DNA of 64,000 nt, from assembly GCF_009674765.1 (NCBI RefSeq), contig NZ_WKKF01000005.1, positions 62,001 to 126,000 of the forward strand. The letters run 5' to 3'. Position numbers and translations under genes: made by a program. The notes beneath the pieces were generated by a model. It was given only the letters and a program-made list of their open reading frames with translations, was not told the origin of the DNA and did no database searches. The stretch is from Metabacillus idriensis. GTDB lineage: Bacteria > Bacillota > Bacilli > Bacillales > Bacillaceae. Below, piece after piece: positions 9,125-17,400 of the stretch. Position 1 is the stretch's first letter. Every line of letters starts with the position of its first letter.

Positions 9125-10030
9125 TTGAATCTTCCTGAACATGTGACATTAATTGAAGTAGGCCCCCGTGACGGGCTTCAAAATGAAAAAAATGAAATTC
9201 CGACTGATGTTAAGATTCAGTTTATCAAGGAGTTAAAAAAAGCTGGTTTTAAGGAAATGGAGCTGACATCATTTGTTTCTCCAAAGTGGGTGCCGCAATT
9301 GAAGGATGCTCTAGACATCATTCAATACTGCACAGATGAACACCGGAATCTTGTGCTGACTCCAAACGAAAAAGGCGTAATGCGGGCAAAAGAGGCAAAG
9401 TGCCGGGATGTAGCCTTTTTCGTAGGTGTAAGCGAGTCCTTTAACTTAAAGAATATTAATTCAACAACGAAAGAGAGCATGGATAAGCTTTTGCCGCTGA
9501 TCCGCGAGTTAAAAGAAGACGGATTTTTTGTTCGCGCCTGTATTTCAACTGCTTTCTACTGTCCGTATGAGGGGAAAATTCACCCTGATGCTGTGCTGGA
9601 CATTTGTCAGCAGTTTGCGGATGCCGGAGTGGATGATTTGAGTGTGGCTGACACGATTGGAATGGCTAATCCTCTTGAGGTTTATGAGCTTTTCTCCCGC
9701 TTGAAAGCGCAATTTCCCGACATGCTGCTGACAGCCCATTTTCACGATACACGCGGGATGGCACTGGCGAATATTTATGCTGCTCTGCAGGCGGGAGTCG
9801 ACAGGTTTGATACTTCTGCCGGCGGGCTTGGAGGCTGTCCGTTTGCACCAGGCGCTACTGGAAATGCTGCGACTGAAGATGTTCTTCATATGCTGAAGGC
9901 TTTGAACATTGAGACTGGGATTGATATGAATCAGCTTTTAAAAGCAGTTGAAGTGATTGAGCCCCATCTTGCAGGAGCGATTCAAAGCAAACAGCATCAG
10001 CTGAACAAACAGGAAAAGGCGGTTAATTAA
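9125..10030 (+). CDS. mvaB: Hydroxymethylglutaryl-CoA lyase
   Basis: About 301 residues. Cleaves HMG-CoA to acetyl-CoA and acetoacetate, the last step of leucine breakdown. The HMGL/DRE-TIM barrel starts with IEVGPRDGLQNE (metal-binding Asp, catalytic Arg); TAHFHDTRGMALAN carries the metal histidines, and GGLGGCPFAPGATGN holds the catalytic cysteine. Its product acetoacetate is the substrate of the divergent scoAB/thiolase operon. The start is uncertain: TTG 9125 fits the family N-terminus best, TTG 9101 is also in frame, and both have only a weak site (AGAAAGG). The repeat array abuts the gene, leaving under 60 bp for a promoter. Confidence 0.88.
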   Translation: MNLPEHVTLIEVGPRDGLQNEKNEIPTDVKIQFIKELKKAGFKEMELTSFVSPKWVPQLKDALDIIQYCTDEHRNLVLTPNEKGVMRAKEAKCRDVAFFVGVSESFNLKNINSTTKESMDKLLPLIRELKEDGFFVRACISTAFYCPYEGKIHPDAVLDICQQFADAGVDDLSVADTIGMANPLEVYELFSRLKAQFPDMLLTAHFHDTRGMALANIYAALQAGVDRFDTSAGGLGGCPFAPGATGNAATEDVLHMLKALNIETGIDMNQLLKAVEVIEPHLAGAIQSKQHQLNKQEKAVN

Positions 10031-10046
10031 GACATGCAGAAAAAGC

Positions 10047-10340
10047 TTAAATAAAGAGAATGAATGCAGAAATAATGGCGGCAGCACAGCTTGGCAAGCC
10101 TAGTAAAAACAGCTGGATAGCCCAGTTTGTCCTCGCTTCCCTGTGCTCCTTTGTTTCTGAAAGAAAATTAGCCCTTATGCGGTCTCCGCCGAGAAAGGCA
10201 TTTGTCAGCAGGCCTGAGATCCCGAAGCAAATCAGAACAACTCCTGACATCATGATGAAAAACAATTGAATATCATTTGCAGCAAAGCTGATGATACCTG
10301 CTATACATGCAGTCAGAATTCCAGTTCCCAATGCTTTCAT
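10047..10340 (-). CDS. Small membrane protein, DUF5316-like
   Basis: A 97-residue protein with hydrophobic segments near residues 5-22, 26-46 and 75-96, and a soluble loop GGDRIRANFLSETKEHREART between the second and third. The pattern of a short membrane protein with a conserved RAN...SE loop recalls the DUF5316 family; function is unknown. AAAGGAG ten bases upstream selects ATG 10340 over a GTG at 10349. It is convergent with HMG-CoA lyase, 16 bp away. Confidence 0.6.
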   Translation of the reverse strand: MKALGTGILTACIAGIISFAANDIQLFFIMMSGVVLICFGISGLLTNAFLGGDRIRANFLSETKEHREARTNWAIQLFLLGLPSCAAAIISAFILFI

Positions 10341-10453
10341 GTTTTTCACGCTCCTTTCCCTTTATACGTAATGGACAAGCAGGATGTTTCGTTACATTGT
10401 ATAATTTCTATTCTTTTTCCAAACGTTAGGATTATAGAAAGGAGCGATATCTC

Positions 10454-10582
10454 ATGTCACATGAAAAAACATCAAAAAGTCAAAAAGGAAAACCGAATGC
10501 TGATACAGTAAAGCAAACGATGGCGTTTGAAGAAATGGAAAAGGCCGTACATCCGACAAAGCGGCAAAATTCTGAGCAGTGA
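10454..10582 (+). CDS. 42-residue hydrophilic small protein
   Basis: ATG at 10454 has a clear ribosome site (AAAGGAG, spacing about 8-10) and a strong terminator 7 bp after the stop. That makes this a likely real small gene. It encodes MSHEKTSKSQKGKPNADTVK, then a short acidic/basic helix (FEEMEKAV) and a charged tail. No cysteine, membrane segment or known domain was recognised. Its neighbours do not indicate a role. Confidence 0.6.
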   Translation: MSHEKTSKSQKGKPNADTVKQTMAFEEMEKAVHPTKRQNSEQ

Positions 10583-10589
10583 TCATGCG

Positions 10590-10619
10590 GCAAGCCGTCC
10601 CCCGGCTTGCTGTTTTTTT
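10590..10619 (+). terminator. Terminator of the 42-residue gene
   Basis: GCAAGCCG, loop TCCCC, CGGCTTGC and then TGTTTTTTT. Confidence 0.9.
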
Positions 10620-10703
10620 GCCCCAATTGCTGTAATCCTTATTTCCTGTCCCCCTTTTCTCATGCTAAAATAATTTCATTAACCTTTGAGAGGAAGAATG
10701 CAG

Positions 10704-11630
10704 ATGAAAAAATGGCTGATCGGAGCAGGCATTGTTCTCTCCTATATTTTTATCGTGGGATTCTTTTTTACCAATCAGATGATGTATATGAAAAAGAAGA
10801 CGGATAAAGAAATTATCGACCGTGAAACGAAGGATGGACATTACGACGAGAAGGAATATGATTCTTATAACAAAATTGAAGTTTCCATCCCTTCGAAATT
10901 CGGCTATGACATTAAAGGCTTGCTCATCGCCCCTCATAAAACCTATTCATATGTGATTATTTGCCACGGAGTCACAATGAACCGGTATAATTCCATCAAG
11001 TATATGAAGCTTTTTCTAAACCGGGGGATCAACGTGCTGATCTATGATCACCGCAGACACGGAGAATCAGGCGGCAAAACAACAAGCTTTGGACATTATG
11101 AAAAATTTGACCTGCAGTCTGTTGTGCACTGGCTGAAGGACCGGGTTGGCGATGAACTGCATCTCGGCATTCACGGAGAATCAATGGGAGCTGTTACAAC
11201 ACTGCTTTACGGGGGACTGGTTGAAGACGGTGCTGATTACTATATTGCCGATTGCCCTTTTTCTGATTTACAGGAGCAGCTGCTGTATCGCTTAAAATCC
11301 GATTTTAAACTTCCTGGCTACCTGGTTATGCCGATCGCAAGACGCTTTCTAAAACTCCGCGACGGCTATTCGCTTCAGGATGTTTCCCCTATTGCCGTGA
11401 TTGACCGGATTCAGCATCCTGTTTTATTTATTCACAGCAAGGACGATGATTACATTCCGGCTGCGATGACACAGCAATTGTTTGATAAAAAGCCTGGCTT
11501 CAAAAAGATTTACTTTGCTGAAAAAGGTGCGCATGCTATGTCATATACTGAAAACCGGGAAGAATATGAGCGCATAATCGATGAATTTTTTGAAGAATTG
11601 AAGAAACACAGGCACACTGCCAAGATATAA
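10704..11630 (+). CDS. yqkD: Membrane-anchored alpha/beta hydrolase, YqkD-like
   Basis: A 308-residue protein with an N-terminal membrane anchor (about residues 3-24, WLIGAGIVLSYIFIVGFFF) and an alpha/beta hydrolase domain, probably facing outward. The oxyanion loop is IICHGVTMNR, the nucleophile serine sits in GIHGESMGAV, and the acid and histidine fit HSKDDDYIP and EKGAHAMSY. Length and order match B. subtilis YqkD (about 305 aa). The natural substrate is unknown. AGAGGA selects ATG 10704 over two codons just upstream. A hairpin separates it from the convergent yqkC. Confidence 0.82.
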   Translation: MKKWLIGAGIVLSYIFIVGFFFTNQMMYMKKKTDKEIIDRETKDGHYDEKEYDSYNKIEVSIPSKFGYDIKGLLIAPHKTYSYVIICHGVTMNRYNSIKYMKLFLNRGINVLIYDHRRHGESGGKTTSFGHYEKFDLQSVVHWLKDRVGDELHLGIHGESMGAVTTLLYGGLVEDGADYYIADCPFSDLQEQLLYRLKSDFKLPGYLVMPIARRFLKLRDGYSLQDVSPIAVIDRIQHPVLFIHSKDDDYIPAAMTQQLFDKKPGFKKIYFAEKGAHAMSYTENREEYERIIDEFFEELKKHRHTAKI

Positions 11631-11631
11631 G

Positions 11632-11670
11632 GGAAACGCCCGAATTCAGTCCCTGAATCCGGGCGTTTCC
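11632..11670. terminator. Bidirectional terminator between yqkD and yqkC
   Basis: GGAAACGCCCG and CGGGCGTTTCC pair, with an inner ATTCAG/CTGAAT extension. It lies between the two convergent stops. Confidence 0.75.
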
Positions 11671-11672
11671 TA

Positions 11673-11915
11673 TTAACCAAGAACATCTGTTATTTCTTTC
11701 ATGTTTTCGCCCATATAGGCGATGGCTTCGTCAATTGTGGCAAACTCTTTTGCCTCAAAGGTCATTTCATCCTGCAGAAGCCAGACATCTTTCTTATCCT
11801 CGTATACTCCTCCGATGGACCAGTGAAGCAGCGTATAAGGATGATTGCTGTTTAAAAAGGAAACCCAAGTTTTATTCAACGCAATATTTTTAAGTGATGT
11901 TAAGCGGTCCTTCAT
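11673..11915 (-). CDS. yqkC: YqkC-like small protein
   Basis: An 80-residue soluble protein ([20 protein letters not shown]...) with conserved stretches [21 protein letters not shown] and [16 protein letters not shown]. It matches B. subtilis YqkC as remembered (DUF2552 type); no function is known. GGTGGAG six bases upstream selects ATG 11915. It is 13 bp behind yqkB and almost certainly cotranscribed with it. Confidence 0.75.
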   Translation of the reverse strand: MKDRLTSLKNIALNKTWVSFLNSNHPYTLLHWSIGGVYEDKKDVWLLQDEMTFEAKEFATIDEAIAYMGENMKEITDVLG

Positions 11916-11928
11916 CTTTTTCTCCACC

Positions 11929-12255
11929 TCACTTTACTGTTAAGCTCATGCGGGGATTCAAGATTTGTGAAGGACATGTCAGCATGTATGTGTTTGCTGT
12001 TTCATTAAAATCGATGGTCATTTTTTCATCTAAGAAAACCATTTTCGATTTTTCAACAAGTACCGGAAATGCGTTTGTGTCAATTTCCAGATCATCACTG
12101 TCTTTTTCATCTATGAGCCAGAGTGCCGTAACACCGCTGACAACGCAGCCGCAGCCGTCTGTATCATATTTTAATTTGATGTGCTTATCTGAATTCTCCT
12201 GAACGTTTCCTGAAATTTTTTTGATTGCACGATCTGTCCATTTTATTTCCATCAT
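11929..12255 (-). CDS. yqkB: YqkB-like HesB/IscA-fold protein
   Basis: A 108-residue protein of the Fe-S biosynthesis (HesB/YadR) fold: [32 protein letters not shown], then [11 protein letters not shown]. It keeps the CGC pair in the middle but not the full three-cysteine set of A-type carriers, so a direct Fe-S carrier role is uncertain. GGAG six bases before the ATG at 12255 supports the start. First gene of the yqkB-yqkC pair. Confidence 0.8.
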   Translation of the reverse strand: MMEIKWTDRAIKKISGNVQENSDKHIKLKYDTDGCGCVVSGVTALWLIDEKDSDDLEIDTNAFPVLVEKSKMVFLDEKMTIDFNETANTYMLTCPSQILNPRMSLTVK

Positions 12256-12389
12256 CTATGTCTCCTCATTTCAGCTTGCATACGGCCATTTTATCATAAG
12301 TTTCCAAAATACGCATAAGGGCCTGCTTTGTCACGTTGAAATGCCTGATTGAATACATCTGTGTATAGAAAAAAGGAGGGTCATGAAAG

Positions 12390-12587
12390 ATGGATAAAGC
12401 TCAAATCAAAGTGAATGATAATGGATCGCTTCGTGTGACCGGTGATGTGGAATTAGTGGACGCTGAGGGAAACGTGTTTCAAACCAAACAAAGCTTTTCG
12501 CTTTGCCGCTGCGGGTTATCAAAGAAGATGCCGTTTTGTGATGGATCACATAAGGGCACGTTTCAGTCGGTTGTGCGCGCTGAATAG
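12390..12587 (+). CDS. CDGSH iron-sulfur domain protein
   Basis: A 65-residue single-domain protein. CRCGLSKKMPFCDGSHKGTF carries the three cysteines and one histidine that hold a [2Fe-2S] cluster in the CDGSH (mitoNEET-type) family. The N-terminal part (IKVNDNGSLRVTGDVELVD) forms the beta portion typical of bacterial members. Likely an electron-transfer or redox-sensing protein; the partner is unknown. AAGGAGGG nine bases upstream sets the ATG at 12390. An overlapping ATG at 12383 stops after four codons. Confidence 0.9.
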   Translation: MDKAQIKVNDNGSLRVTGDVELVDAEGNVFQTKQSFSLCRCGLSKKMPFCDGSHKGTFQSVVRAE

Positions 12588-12630
12588 CGAAGTGTGAAAA
12601 ACTTTACAGCTAAAAATTTCTGTTAAACCG

Positions 12631-12665
12631 AAAAATGGACTGTCCTAAAAGACAGTCTATTTTTC
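12631..12665. terminator. Bidirectional terminator
   Basis: AAAAATGGACTGTC, loop CTAAAA and GACAGTCTATTTTT, serving the CDGSH gene and, on the minus strand, the YolD-like gene whose stop lies inside it. Confidence 0.8.
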
Positions 12666-12986
12666 ACGAATATCTGTTATTTTGTTCAATGGCAGATCAA
12701 AGCGGACTTCTTCTGCATTTACGATCCGAATGCATCCGCGGATCGGATCTACATAGTGCACATACCCTTCCTGCACATGAAAACCGTGATTTTCATAGTA
12801 CGTAAAAGCAAGCTCGCGGTTTTCTTCCATGGCAAGACTGATCAATTCATTGAAATGCTCCAGCTGCTGCTCATCCACCGAAGGCTTTTCTGCATATCCC
12901 TGTTCAATTTCAAGCTCCCGCAAAATTTTCACATGCTCAGGCAGCATCATGGATGTCCATTTGATATTGCCCCGATCCCGAATCAT
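12657..12986 (-). CDS. yqjX: YolD-like protein, partner of Y-family polymerase
   Basis: A 109-residue YolD-like protein. The N-terminus IRDRGNIKWTSMMLPEHVKIL is the family signature. The C-terminal half (GYVHYVDPIRGCIRIVN) holds the beta-strands. YolD proteins are commonly encoded next to UvrX/PolYB-type polymerases in Bacillus and phages; a role as accessory subunit is presumed. It lies 17 bp behind the polymerase gene, so it should share its SOS control. Confidence 0.87.
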   Translation of the reverse strand: MIRDRGNIKWTSMMLPEHVKILRELEIEQGYAEKPSVDEQQLEHFNELISLAMEENRELAFTYYENHGFHVQEGYVHYVDPIRGCIRIVNAEEVRFDLPLNKITDIREK

Positions 12987-13003
12987 GTCGATCCCTCCTT
13001 TTG

Positions 13004-14266
13004 TTAAGCTTTGTGTCCGCCGACAAGCTTGGCGCGATGCCTCGCGGTGCCGGCGTTTGTATAGGAAACGGCGCGCAGCAGGGCATTAGAGCCGTATTTC
13101 CCCCGAATGGAGTCCATCACATAACCGAGGATCTGTTCTTTTTCACGATTAGGCTGAAACAAATCCAGCTGCATTTCAGCATCATCTTCAATATTGGACA
13201 GAGCAATGGAGATTTTCCGGACAGTTTTATTTGCATAAAATTGATCAAATAACGCGATGCATGTTTCGTAAAGCTCCATTGTGATATTGGTCGGCTGGCG
13301 CATCGTCCGGGAGCGGTGAAAACCGCCCCCAAGCTCATCGTGACTGTAGCCGATGCCAAGGCTCACCGTTCTGCCCGCTTTCCGGTGACTGCGTGCTCTT
13401 CTTGCGACCTCCTCGCACATCTCAAGGATGACATGCTTCACTTCTTTCGGGTCGGGATAGTCCCGCATGAGGATCTGGCTTTTGCCAAAGCTGATCTGCC
13501 CCTGCAGAATCGGCGCTCCAATTTCAGACAGATCAATGCCCCAGGCATGATAATAGAGCTGATTTCCCATAATGCCGAATTTCTTCTCCAGCACCTCAAG
13601 CGGATGACGCGCAAGCTGTCCCACATTAAAGATTCCCATCCGGTTCAGTGTTTTTTCCACCTGGCTGCCTATGCCCCACATTTCCCGGAGCGGCGCGACC
13701 TTCCAGAGCTTTTCCTTCACATCAGCATACGTCCATTCGGCAATCCCCTTTTTCTTCGCCTCCAGATCAAGGCAGATTTTAGAGAGCAGCATATTAGGAC
13801 CGATGCCAATCGCGCACGGGAGAGAAAATTCGCGTTCCATGTCATCTCTGATTTTTGCTGCAATGGTCCAGGCGTCTCCCCATATCCCCTCGACTCCATC
13901 GACTTGAATAAAGCTCTCGTCCACGCTGTAGGTATGGATGGCATCCTTTGGAACATACCGGTGGAATAGACGTGTAAGCTCTGTTGAAATGCGGACAAAG
14001 GATGCCATCTTTGCATTTACAATATGAATGCAGGGATCTTTTGGAATTTCGAACAAACGAGATCCGGTCTTAATGCCAAAGTCCTTTTTCAGACAAGGTG
14101 AAGCTGCGAGCACTATGCTTCCCTGCCGCTCTGTATCACCGACAACAGCTAAATGGCATGTCAGCGGATCAAGTCCTTTCAGAACCGCTGCACAGCTTGC
14201 ATAAAAGCTTTTCATGTCAATGCACAGAATTTTTCGTTTTGGAAATTGACTGTAATCCTCAATCAT
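13004..14266 (-). CDS. Y-family translesion DNA polymerase, UvrX/PolYB type
   Basis: A 420-residue UmuC/DinB-type polymerase for copying past DNA lesions. The palm carries the catalytic aspartate in ILCIDMKSFYASC and SVDESF with its metal-binding DE. WGIGSQVEKTLNRMGI is the helix-hairpin-helix, and QLDLF near residue 370 is the beta-clamp motif. It matches B. subtilis YqjW and SP-beta UvrX better than PolYA. Two LexA boxes lie upstream, so it should be induced by DNA damage together with the downstream yolD-like gene. Confidence 0.9.
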   Translation of the reverse strand: MIEDYSQFPKRKILCIDMKSFYASCAAVLKGLDPLTCHLAVVGDTERQGSIVLAASPCLKKDFGIKTGSRLFEIPKDPCIHIVNAKMASFVRISTELTRLFHRYVPKDAIHTYSVDESFIQVDGVEGIWGDAWTIAAKIRDDMEREFSLPCAIGIGPNMLLSKICLDLEAKKKGIAEWTYADVKEKLWKVAPLREMWGIGSQVEKTLNRMGIFNVGQLARHPLEVLEKKFGIMGNQLYYHAWGIDLSEIGAPILQGQISFGKSQILMRDYPDPKEVKHVILEMCEEVARRARSHRKAGRTVSLGIGYSHDELGGGFHRSRTMRQPTNITMELYETCIALFDQFYANKTVRKISIALSNIEDDAEMQLDLFQPNREKEQILGYVMDSIRGKYGSNALLRAVSYTNAGTARHRAKLVGGHKA

Positions 14267-14285
14267 AGTTCTTACTCCTCATTAC

Positions 14286-14299
14286 AGAATATATGTTCG
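14286..14299. promoter_or_regulatory. LexA box 1 (degenerate)
   Basis: AGAATATATGTTCG matches the Bacillus LexA palindrome CGAACATATGTTCG at 12 of 14 positions. It is 20 bp upstream of the polymerase start. Confidence 0.55.
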
Positions 14300-14324
14300 T
14301 GTTTATTATATGACTAATAGTAAG

Positions 14325-14338
14325 CGAATATACGTTCG
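14325..14338. promoter_or_regulatory. LexA box 2
   Basis: CGAATATACGTTCG matches CGAACRNRYGTTCG with a single mismatch. It is 39 bp from box 1. A TATAAT on the minus strand (14310-14305) lies between them, so LexA would cover the promoter. Confidence 0.75.
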
Positions 14339-14361
14339 ATTTCAATGGTAGTTTTTACTAC

Positions 14362-14753
14362 GAAAAGCGGAACCGACTGGTCAGCTCCGACAGACAGATA
14401 AGGATCCGTCAGTGAAGGCGCTTTTTGCCTTTGCTGCGGATCCGTTCTGGCCGAGGAGTTAGGAGGTGGAGCTGGACACCGAGAAAAGCGGAATCGCCCG
14501 TTTAGCGCAGGCAGACAGATAAGGATCAGGCAGTGAAGGCGCTTTTTGCCTTTGCTGGCTGATCCGCTCTGACCGAGGAGTTGGGCGATGGAGCTAGACA
14601 ATACGAAAAGCGGAACCGACTGTTCAGACCGAGGAGTCAATACCGAATTGATGGGGTTTCCAATTTAATTGGAGGATTTTGTTTTGGCCGAGGGGCTAGG
14701 AGGTGGAGCTGGACACCGCGAAATGCGGAACCGACCGTTTAACGCAGATAATT
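14362..14753 (+). repeat. 122-bp repeats, two full and two partial copies
   Basis: Full copies begin at 14362 and 14483. A third at 14605 keeps only its first 30 bases, then about 45 unrelated bases follow. A fourth piece (about 14685-14753) has the right end and the start of a further copy. Stem sequences differ from the 8.6-kb array but remain self-complementary (for example GGATCAGG...GGCTGATCC). Confidence 0.85.
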
Positions 14754-14759
14754 CCCCGC

Positions 14760-14788
14760 TTGGCATCAGGCGTGCAGCCGCTTATAAT
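14760..14788 (+). promoter_or_regulatory. Sigma-A promoter of yqzH-like gene
   Basis: TTGGCA (14760-14765), a 17-bp spacer and TATAAT (14783-14788), starting within about 7 bp of the end of the repeat block. Confidence 0.75.
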
Positions 14789-14809
14789 CAGTGTAAGAAG
14801 AGGTGGAAC

Positions 14810-15001
14810 ATGGACGAAAAGTGGATTTATAAAATGATTCAGCAATCCTTTCAGCAGTATGAGCTGGAGGGATCGCTCAGTGAAAAAGAAGCACATGGCC
14901 TTGTTGTAAAAGCACTAGAAAAAAAGCAGCAGGAAGACACAGAATGGTTTGAAGTTATTGAGGATGTTGTATATGGATATGTGACGAACCAGGAGCTTTA
15001 A
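14810..15001 (+). CDS. YqzH-like small protein
   Basis: A 63-residue acidic protein: MDEKWIYKMIQQSFQQYELE, SLSEKEAHGLVVKALEKK and the tail WFEVIEDVVYGYVTNQE. The tail resembles B. subtilis YqzH, which lies in the same neighbourhood; function is unknown. AGAGGTGG before the ATG at 14810 and a consensus promoter upstream make it a real gene. The longer frame from 14669 is just repeat sequence read through. A repeat copy starts 4 bp after its stop. Confidence 0.65.
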   Translation: MDEKWIYKMIQQSFQQYELEGSLSEKEAHGLVVKALEKKQQEDTEWFEVIEDVVYGYVTNQEL

Positions 15002-15002
15002 T

Positions 15003-15081
15003 CACGAAAAGCGGAATCGTCCGTTTAGCTCAGGCATGACAGATAAGGATCAGCCAGTGAAGGCGCTTTTTGCCTTTGTCC
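15003..15081 (+). repeat. Partial 122-bp repeat copy
   Basis: CACGAAAAGCGGAATCGTCC through GGCGCTTTTTGCCTTTG, left half only. It begins almost directly after the TAA of the yqzH-like gene. Confidence 0.8.
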
Positions 15082-15130
15082 TCTTTTTCGGGCAACAGCA
15101 GAAACCCCCAGCCAGCCTCCAAAAATGCAC

Positions 15131-15160
15131 AAAACCGGCCTATCAACGGCCGGTTTTGTT
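15131..15160. terminator. Bidirectional terminator upstream of the yqjQ stop
   Basis: AAAACCGGCC, loop TATCAAC and GGCCGGTTTT followed by GTTTTA. On the minus strand it sits after the yqjQ stop at 15161. Confidence 0.85.
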
Positions 15161-15955
15161 TTATTTCCTTGATAACGCCTTCCCTGCCACTTTCTCAAAC
15201 AAACGGGGCATTAGCTGATAAAAGCTGCTGCCGGCATTCATCCAGCCGGGCAGGTTAATTTCACGCCTGTTTGAAAACATAGAGTCAACGATTTTCTCTG
15301 ACACCTTATCAGGACCCAGCATAAAGCGTTCCACATTCTTCACGTAATTGCCGCTTTGGTCAGCGATGTCGAAGAAGTCTGTTTTGATTGGACCTGGATT
15401 TACCGAGGTGACATGAATGTTCGTCTCTAAAAGCTCCATCCGCAGGCTGTTTGTAAAACCGAGCACAGCATGCTTGGTAGCAGAATACAAGCTTGATTTA
15501 GGCGTGGCAAGCTTTCCTGCCTGGGAAGCGATATTGATGATGTGGCCAGCGTTCCGCTCCTTCATAGCAGGCAGCACCATTTTTGTGCATGCAATCAAAC
15601 CGAAGACGTTCACTTCAAACATGGATTTCATTTCATCAAGAGTCGCATCTTCAACCGTGTTAAAAATACCGAATCCGGCATTGTTTACGAGAACATCAAT
15701 TTGCGGGATATCACTCAAAATCTGTTCAAATGTTTTCTGAACAGCATTCAAATCACTGATATCAAGCTGATAGTATGGACAAGAAATATTATAGTTTTTT
15801 GTAATATGCAGAGCGGCTGCAGCAAGGCGGTCTGCTCTTCTTGCAAGTAAAATAGGATGTCCGCCGCTTTTAGCTACGAGCACAGCCATTTTTTGACCGA
15901 TTCCGCCTGACGCTCCTGTTATGACTACGTATCGATTTTTCAGTTTTTCATTCAT
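15161..15955 (-). CDS. yqjQ: Short-chain dehydrogenase, YqjQ-like
   Basis: A 264-residue NAD(P)-dependent classical [18 protein letters not shown] is the TGxxxGIG cofactor loop, VNNAGFG the NNAG motif, INIASQAGK the catalytic serine region and [13 protein letters not shown] the YxxxK. Substrate is unknown; matches B. subtilis YqjQ. GAGG eight bases before ATG 15955 sets the start. It is 10 bp behind yqjP, so the two form an operon under whatever acts at the palindrome upstream of yqjP. Confidence 0.87.
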   Translation of the reverse strand: MNEKLKNRYVVITGASGGIGQKMAVLVAKSGGHPILLARRADRLAAAALHITKNYNISCPYYQLDISDLNAVQKTFEQILSDIPQIDVLVNNAGFGIFNTVEDATLDEMKSMFEVNVFGLIACTKMVLPAMKERNAGHIINIASQAGKLATPKSSLYSATKHAVLGFTNSLRMELLETNIHVTSVNPGPIKTDFFDIADQSGNYVKNVERFMLGPDKVSEKIVDSMFSNRREINLPGWMNAGSSFYQLMPRLFEKVAGKALSRK

Positions 15956-15965
15956 TTCGCACACC

Positions 15966-16922
15966 TCAGCAAGAATAAATTTTCTGTGCTCCCTCCATAT
16001 GCCCTTTAATTTCTCCCAATGCCTCTAAGTAATCCAGCTGTCCGACCGTTTCAGACATGGTGAGCATCATTTGTCTTTTATAAAGATGCGGAAAGAGCCT
16101 CTGACAGGCTTCAAATGCTGTCATCGGTTTTTCTTTTATGTAGCCGCGCACTTCAAATGCACGCTCCTCCTGTTTTTTCAAACGGTAGCGGATCAAATCA
16201 TGCGGCTTTAGAACCGTTTCCCCGTGTCCTGAAAGAACGTTTGAAATCGGAATTTTCAGCAGGGAATTAAATGATTCGTTAAATTGGATCTGAGGTCTTG
16301 GCCGCTCTCCCCCATCCATTGGAGGCTCAAGCAGCGGATTTGCCGATATGTGCTGAAGAAGATGATCCCCGCCAGCCATCAGTCCGTCCTCTGCACGATA
16401 AAGGGCAATATGGGTTTGAGCATGCCCCGGGGTTTCAATGACATGCCAGCCATCCATGCCTGGAACAGCGTCCCCTTCCCTGAGAGATAATGTTAAGTTT
16501 CGTTTGCAGGCATACTTCATCGATGAATCAAACTTGGCCAAATTCGTAAGCAGGCGCTCATCAATGCCAAATTCCGTGAACAGTTTCATAAAGAATTCTT
16601 TTTGAGACGTCATAAAGGATTCATCCTGAATGATCCATGGAGCATTATATGGATGCCCAATCACGTCCACCGACTGAGGCAGGTAATCAAGCAGCCCGAC
16701 ATGATCTGGATGATGATGCGTCAGGATTACCTGCTCAATGTCTTCAACTCTGTATCCTGCCCGCTCCATTTGAGTGTTCAGGGCAGCGAGAGCTTCAGGT
16801 GTCTTAGGTCCGGCATCAATCAGTGTGAGCCTATCTCCTTTAACAAGATAAACATTCACATCTCCAACTGGAAAAGGAGTCGGCAAGGTTAATTTGATGA
16901 TCATATCTGATTTCGTTTTCAT
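15966..16922 (-). CDS. yqjP: Metallo-beta-lactamase-fold hydrolase, YqjP-like
   Basis: A 318-residue MBL-fold protein. [10 protein letters not shown] is the HxHxDH metal site, [13 protein letters not shown] holds the next histidine, and MAGGDHLL the bridging aspartate. The C-terminal about 80 residues add the helical extension typical of LACTB2-like hydrolases. Reaction is unknown (thioester or glyoxalase-II-like chemistry is possible). GAGGA seven bases upstream sets the ATG. A FadR-like palindrome lies 57 bp upstream, which would suggest a link to fatty-acid metabolism. Confidence 0.85.
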   Translation of the reverse strand: MKTKSDMIIKLTLPTPFPVGDVNVYLVKGDRLTLIDAGPKTPEALAALNTQMERAGYRVEDIEQVILTHHHPDHVGLLDYLPQSVDVIGHPYNAPWIIQDESFMTSQKEFFMKLFTEFGIDERLLTNLAKFDSSMKYACKRNLTLSLREGDAVPGMDGWHVIETPGHAQTHIALYRAEDGLMAGGDHLLQHISANPLLEPPMDGGERPRPQIQFNESFNSLLKIPISNVLSGHGETVLKPHDLIRYRLKKQEERAFEVRGYIKEKPMTAFEACQRLFPHLYKRQMMLTMSETVGQLDYLEALGEIKGHMEGAQKIYSC

Positions 16923-16979
16923 ACCATCTTCCTCATTTGTTATTTTTATATAAGTCTAATATATTCAATGCACCAATAA

Positions 16980-16997
16980 TGAATGCTTATTCATTGA
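16980..16997. promoter_or_regulatory. FadR-like palindrome upstream of yqjP
   Basis: TGAATGCTTATTCATTGA matches 15 of 18 positions of the Bacillus FadR (TetR family) box TGAATGAMTANTCATTCA as remembered. It lies directly upstream of a minus-strand promoter candidate (TTGGTG, 17 bp, TTATAT) for yqjP-yqjQ. Another TetR-family protein could also use it. Confidence 0.45.
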
Positions 16998-17079
16998 TTA
17001 TAAAGCTTATTTTACACGTTCCCTGCAAATGTGTCATTATTTTCAAATAATTCATCACCGAAAAAGGAAAAAAATCCGC

Positions 17080-17109
17080 TTGACAAACACTTGTCCAACC
17101 TCGCATAAT
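17080..17109 (+). promoter_or_regulatory. Promoter of the proI T-box leader
   Basis: TTGACA (17080-17085), an 18-bp spacer and CATAAT (17104-17109). Confidence 0.65.
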
Positions 17110-17189
17110 GATGAAAATCACTTTAACGCACAAATGCACGAAATGAATATAGATGAAGCAATGAACAGGAATAGTAAATCAAGCAATGA

Positions 17190-17400
17190 TAAACAGAGAG
17201 TGAAATCCGCCGGCTGAAAGGTTTCACCATCCTCTTGCTGATTGAACCTGCCCTGTGAGCTCTCAGGCAAACTTGACGTGATCCCTCGTTACGGGATTTT
17301 AAGTTGGGGTCATGCATCGCGCATTTCCCAATGAAGGTGGTACCGCGGAAACCTTTTCGTCCTTTATTTTTAATTGGATGAAAAGGTTTTTTTATTTGCG
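17190..17400 (+). ncRNA. T-box leader, proline-specific, of proI
   Basis: The T-box core AAGGTGGTACCGCGG is at 17334-17348. Stem I begins near AGAGAGTGAAAT. On its 3' side GAACCTGCC offers CCT (17247-17249) as the specifier codon, which reads proline and fits the gene downstream. The terminator stem AAACCTTTTCGTCC / GGATGAAAAGGTTT ends in a T-run by 17396. Uncharged tRNA-Pro should therefore allow read-through into proI. Confidence 0.92.

Noticed and set aside
14314-14640. 108-codon minus-strand frame
   Set aside because: Another read-through of the repeat family near 14.4 kb.
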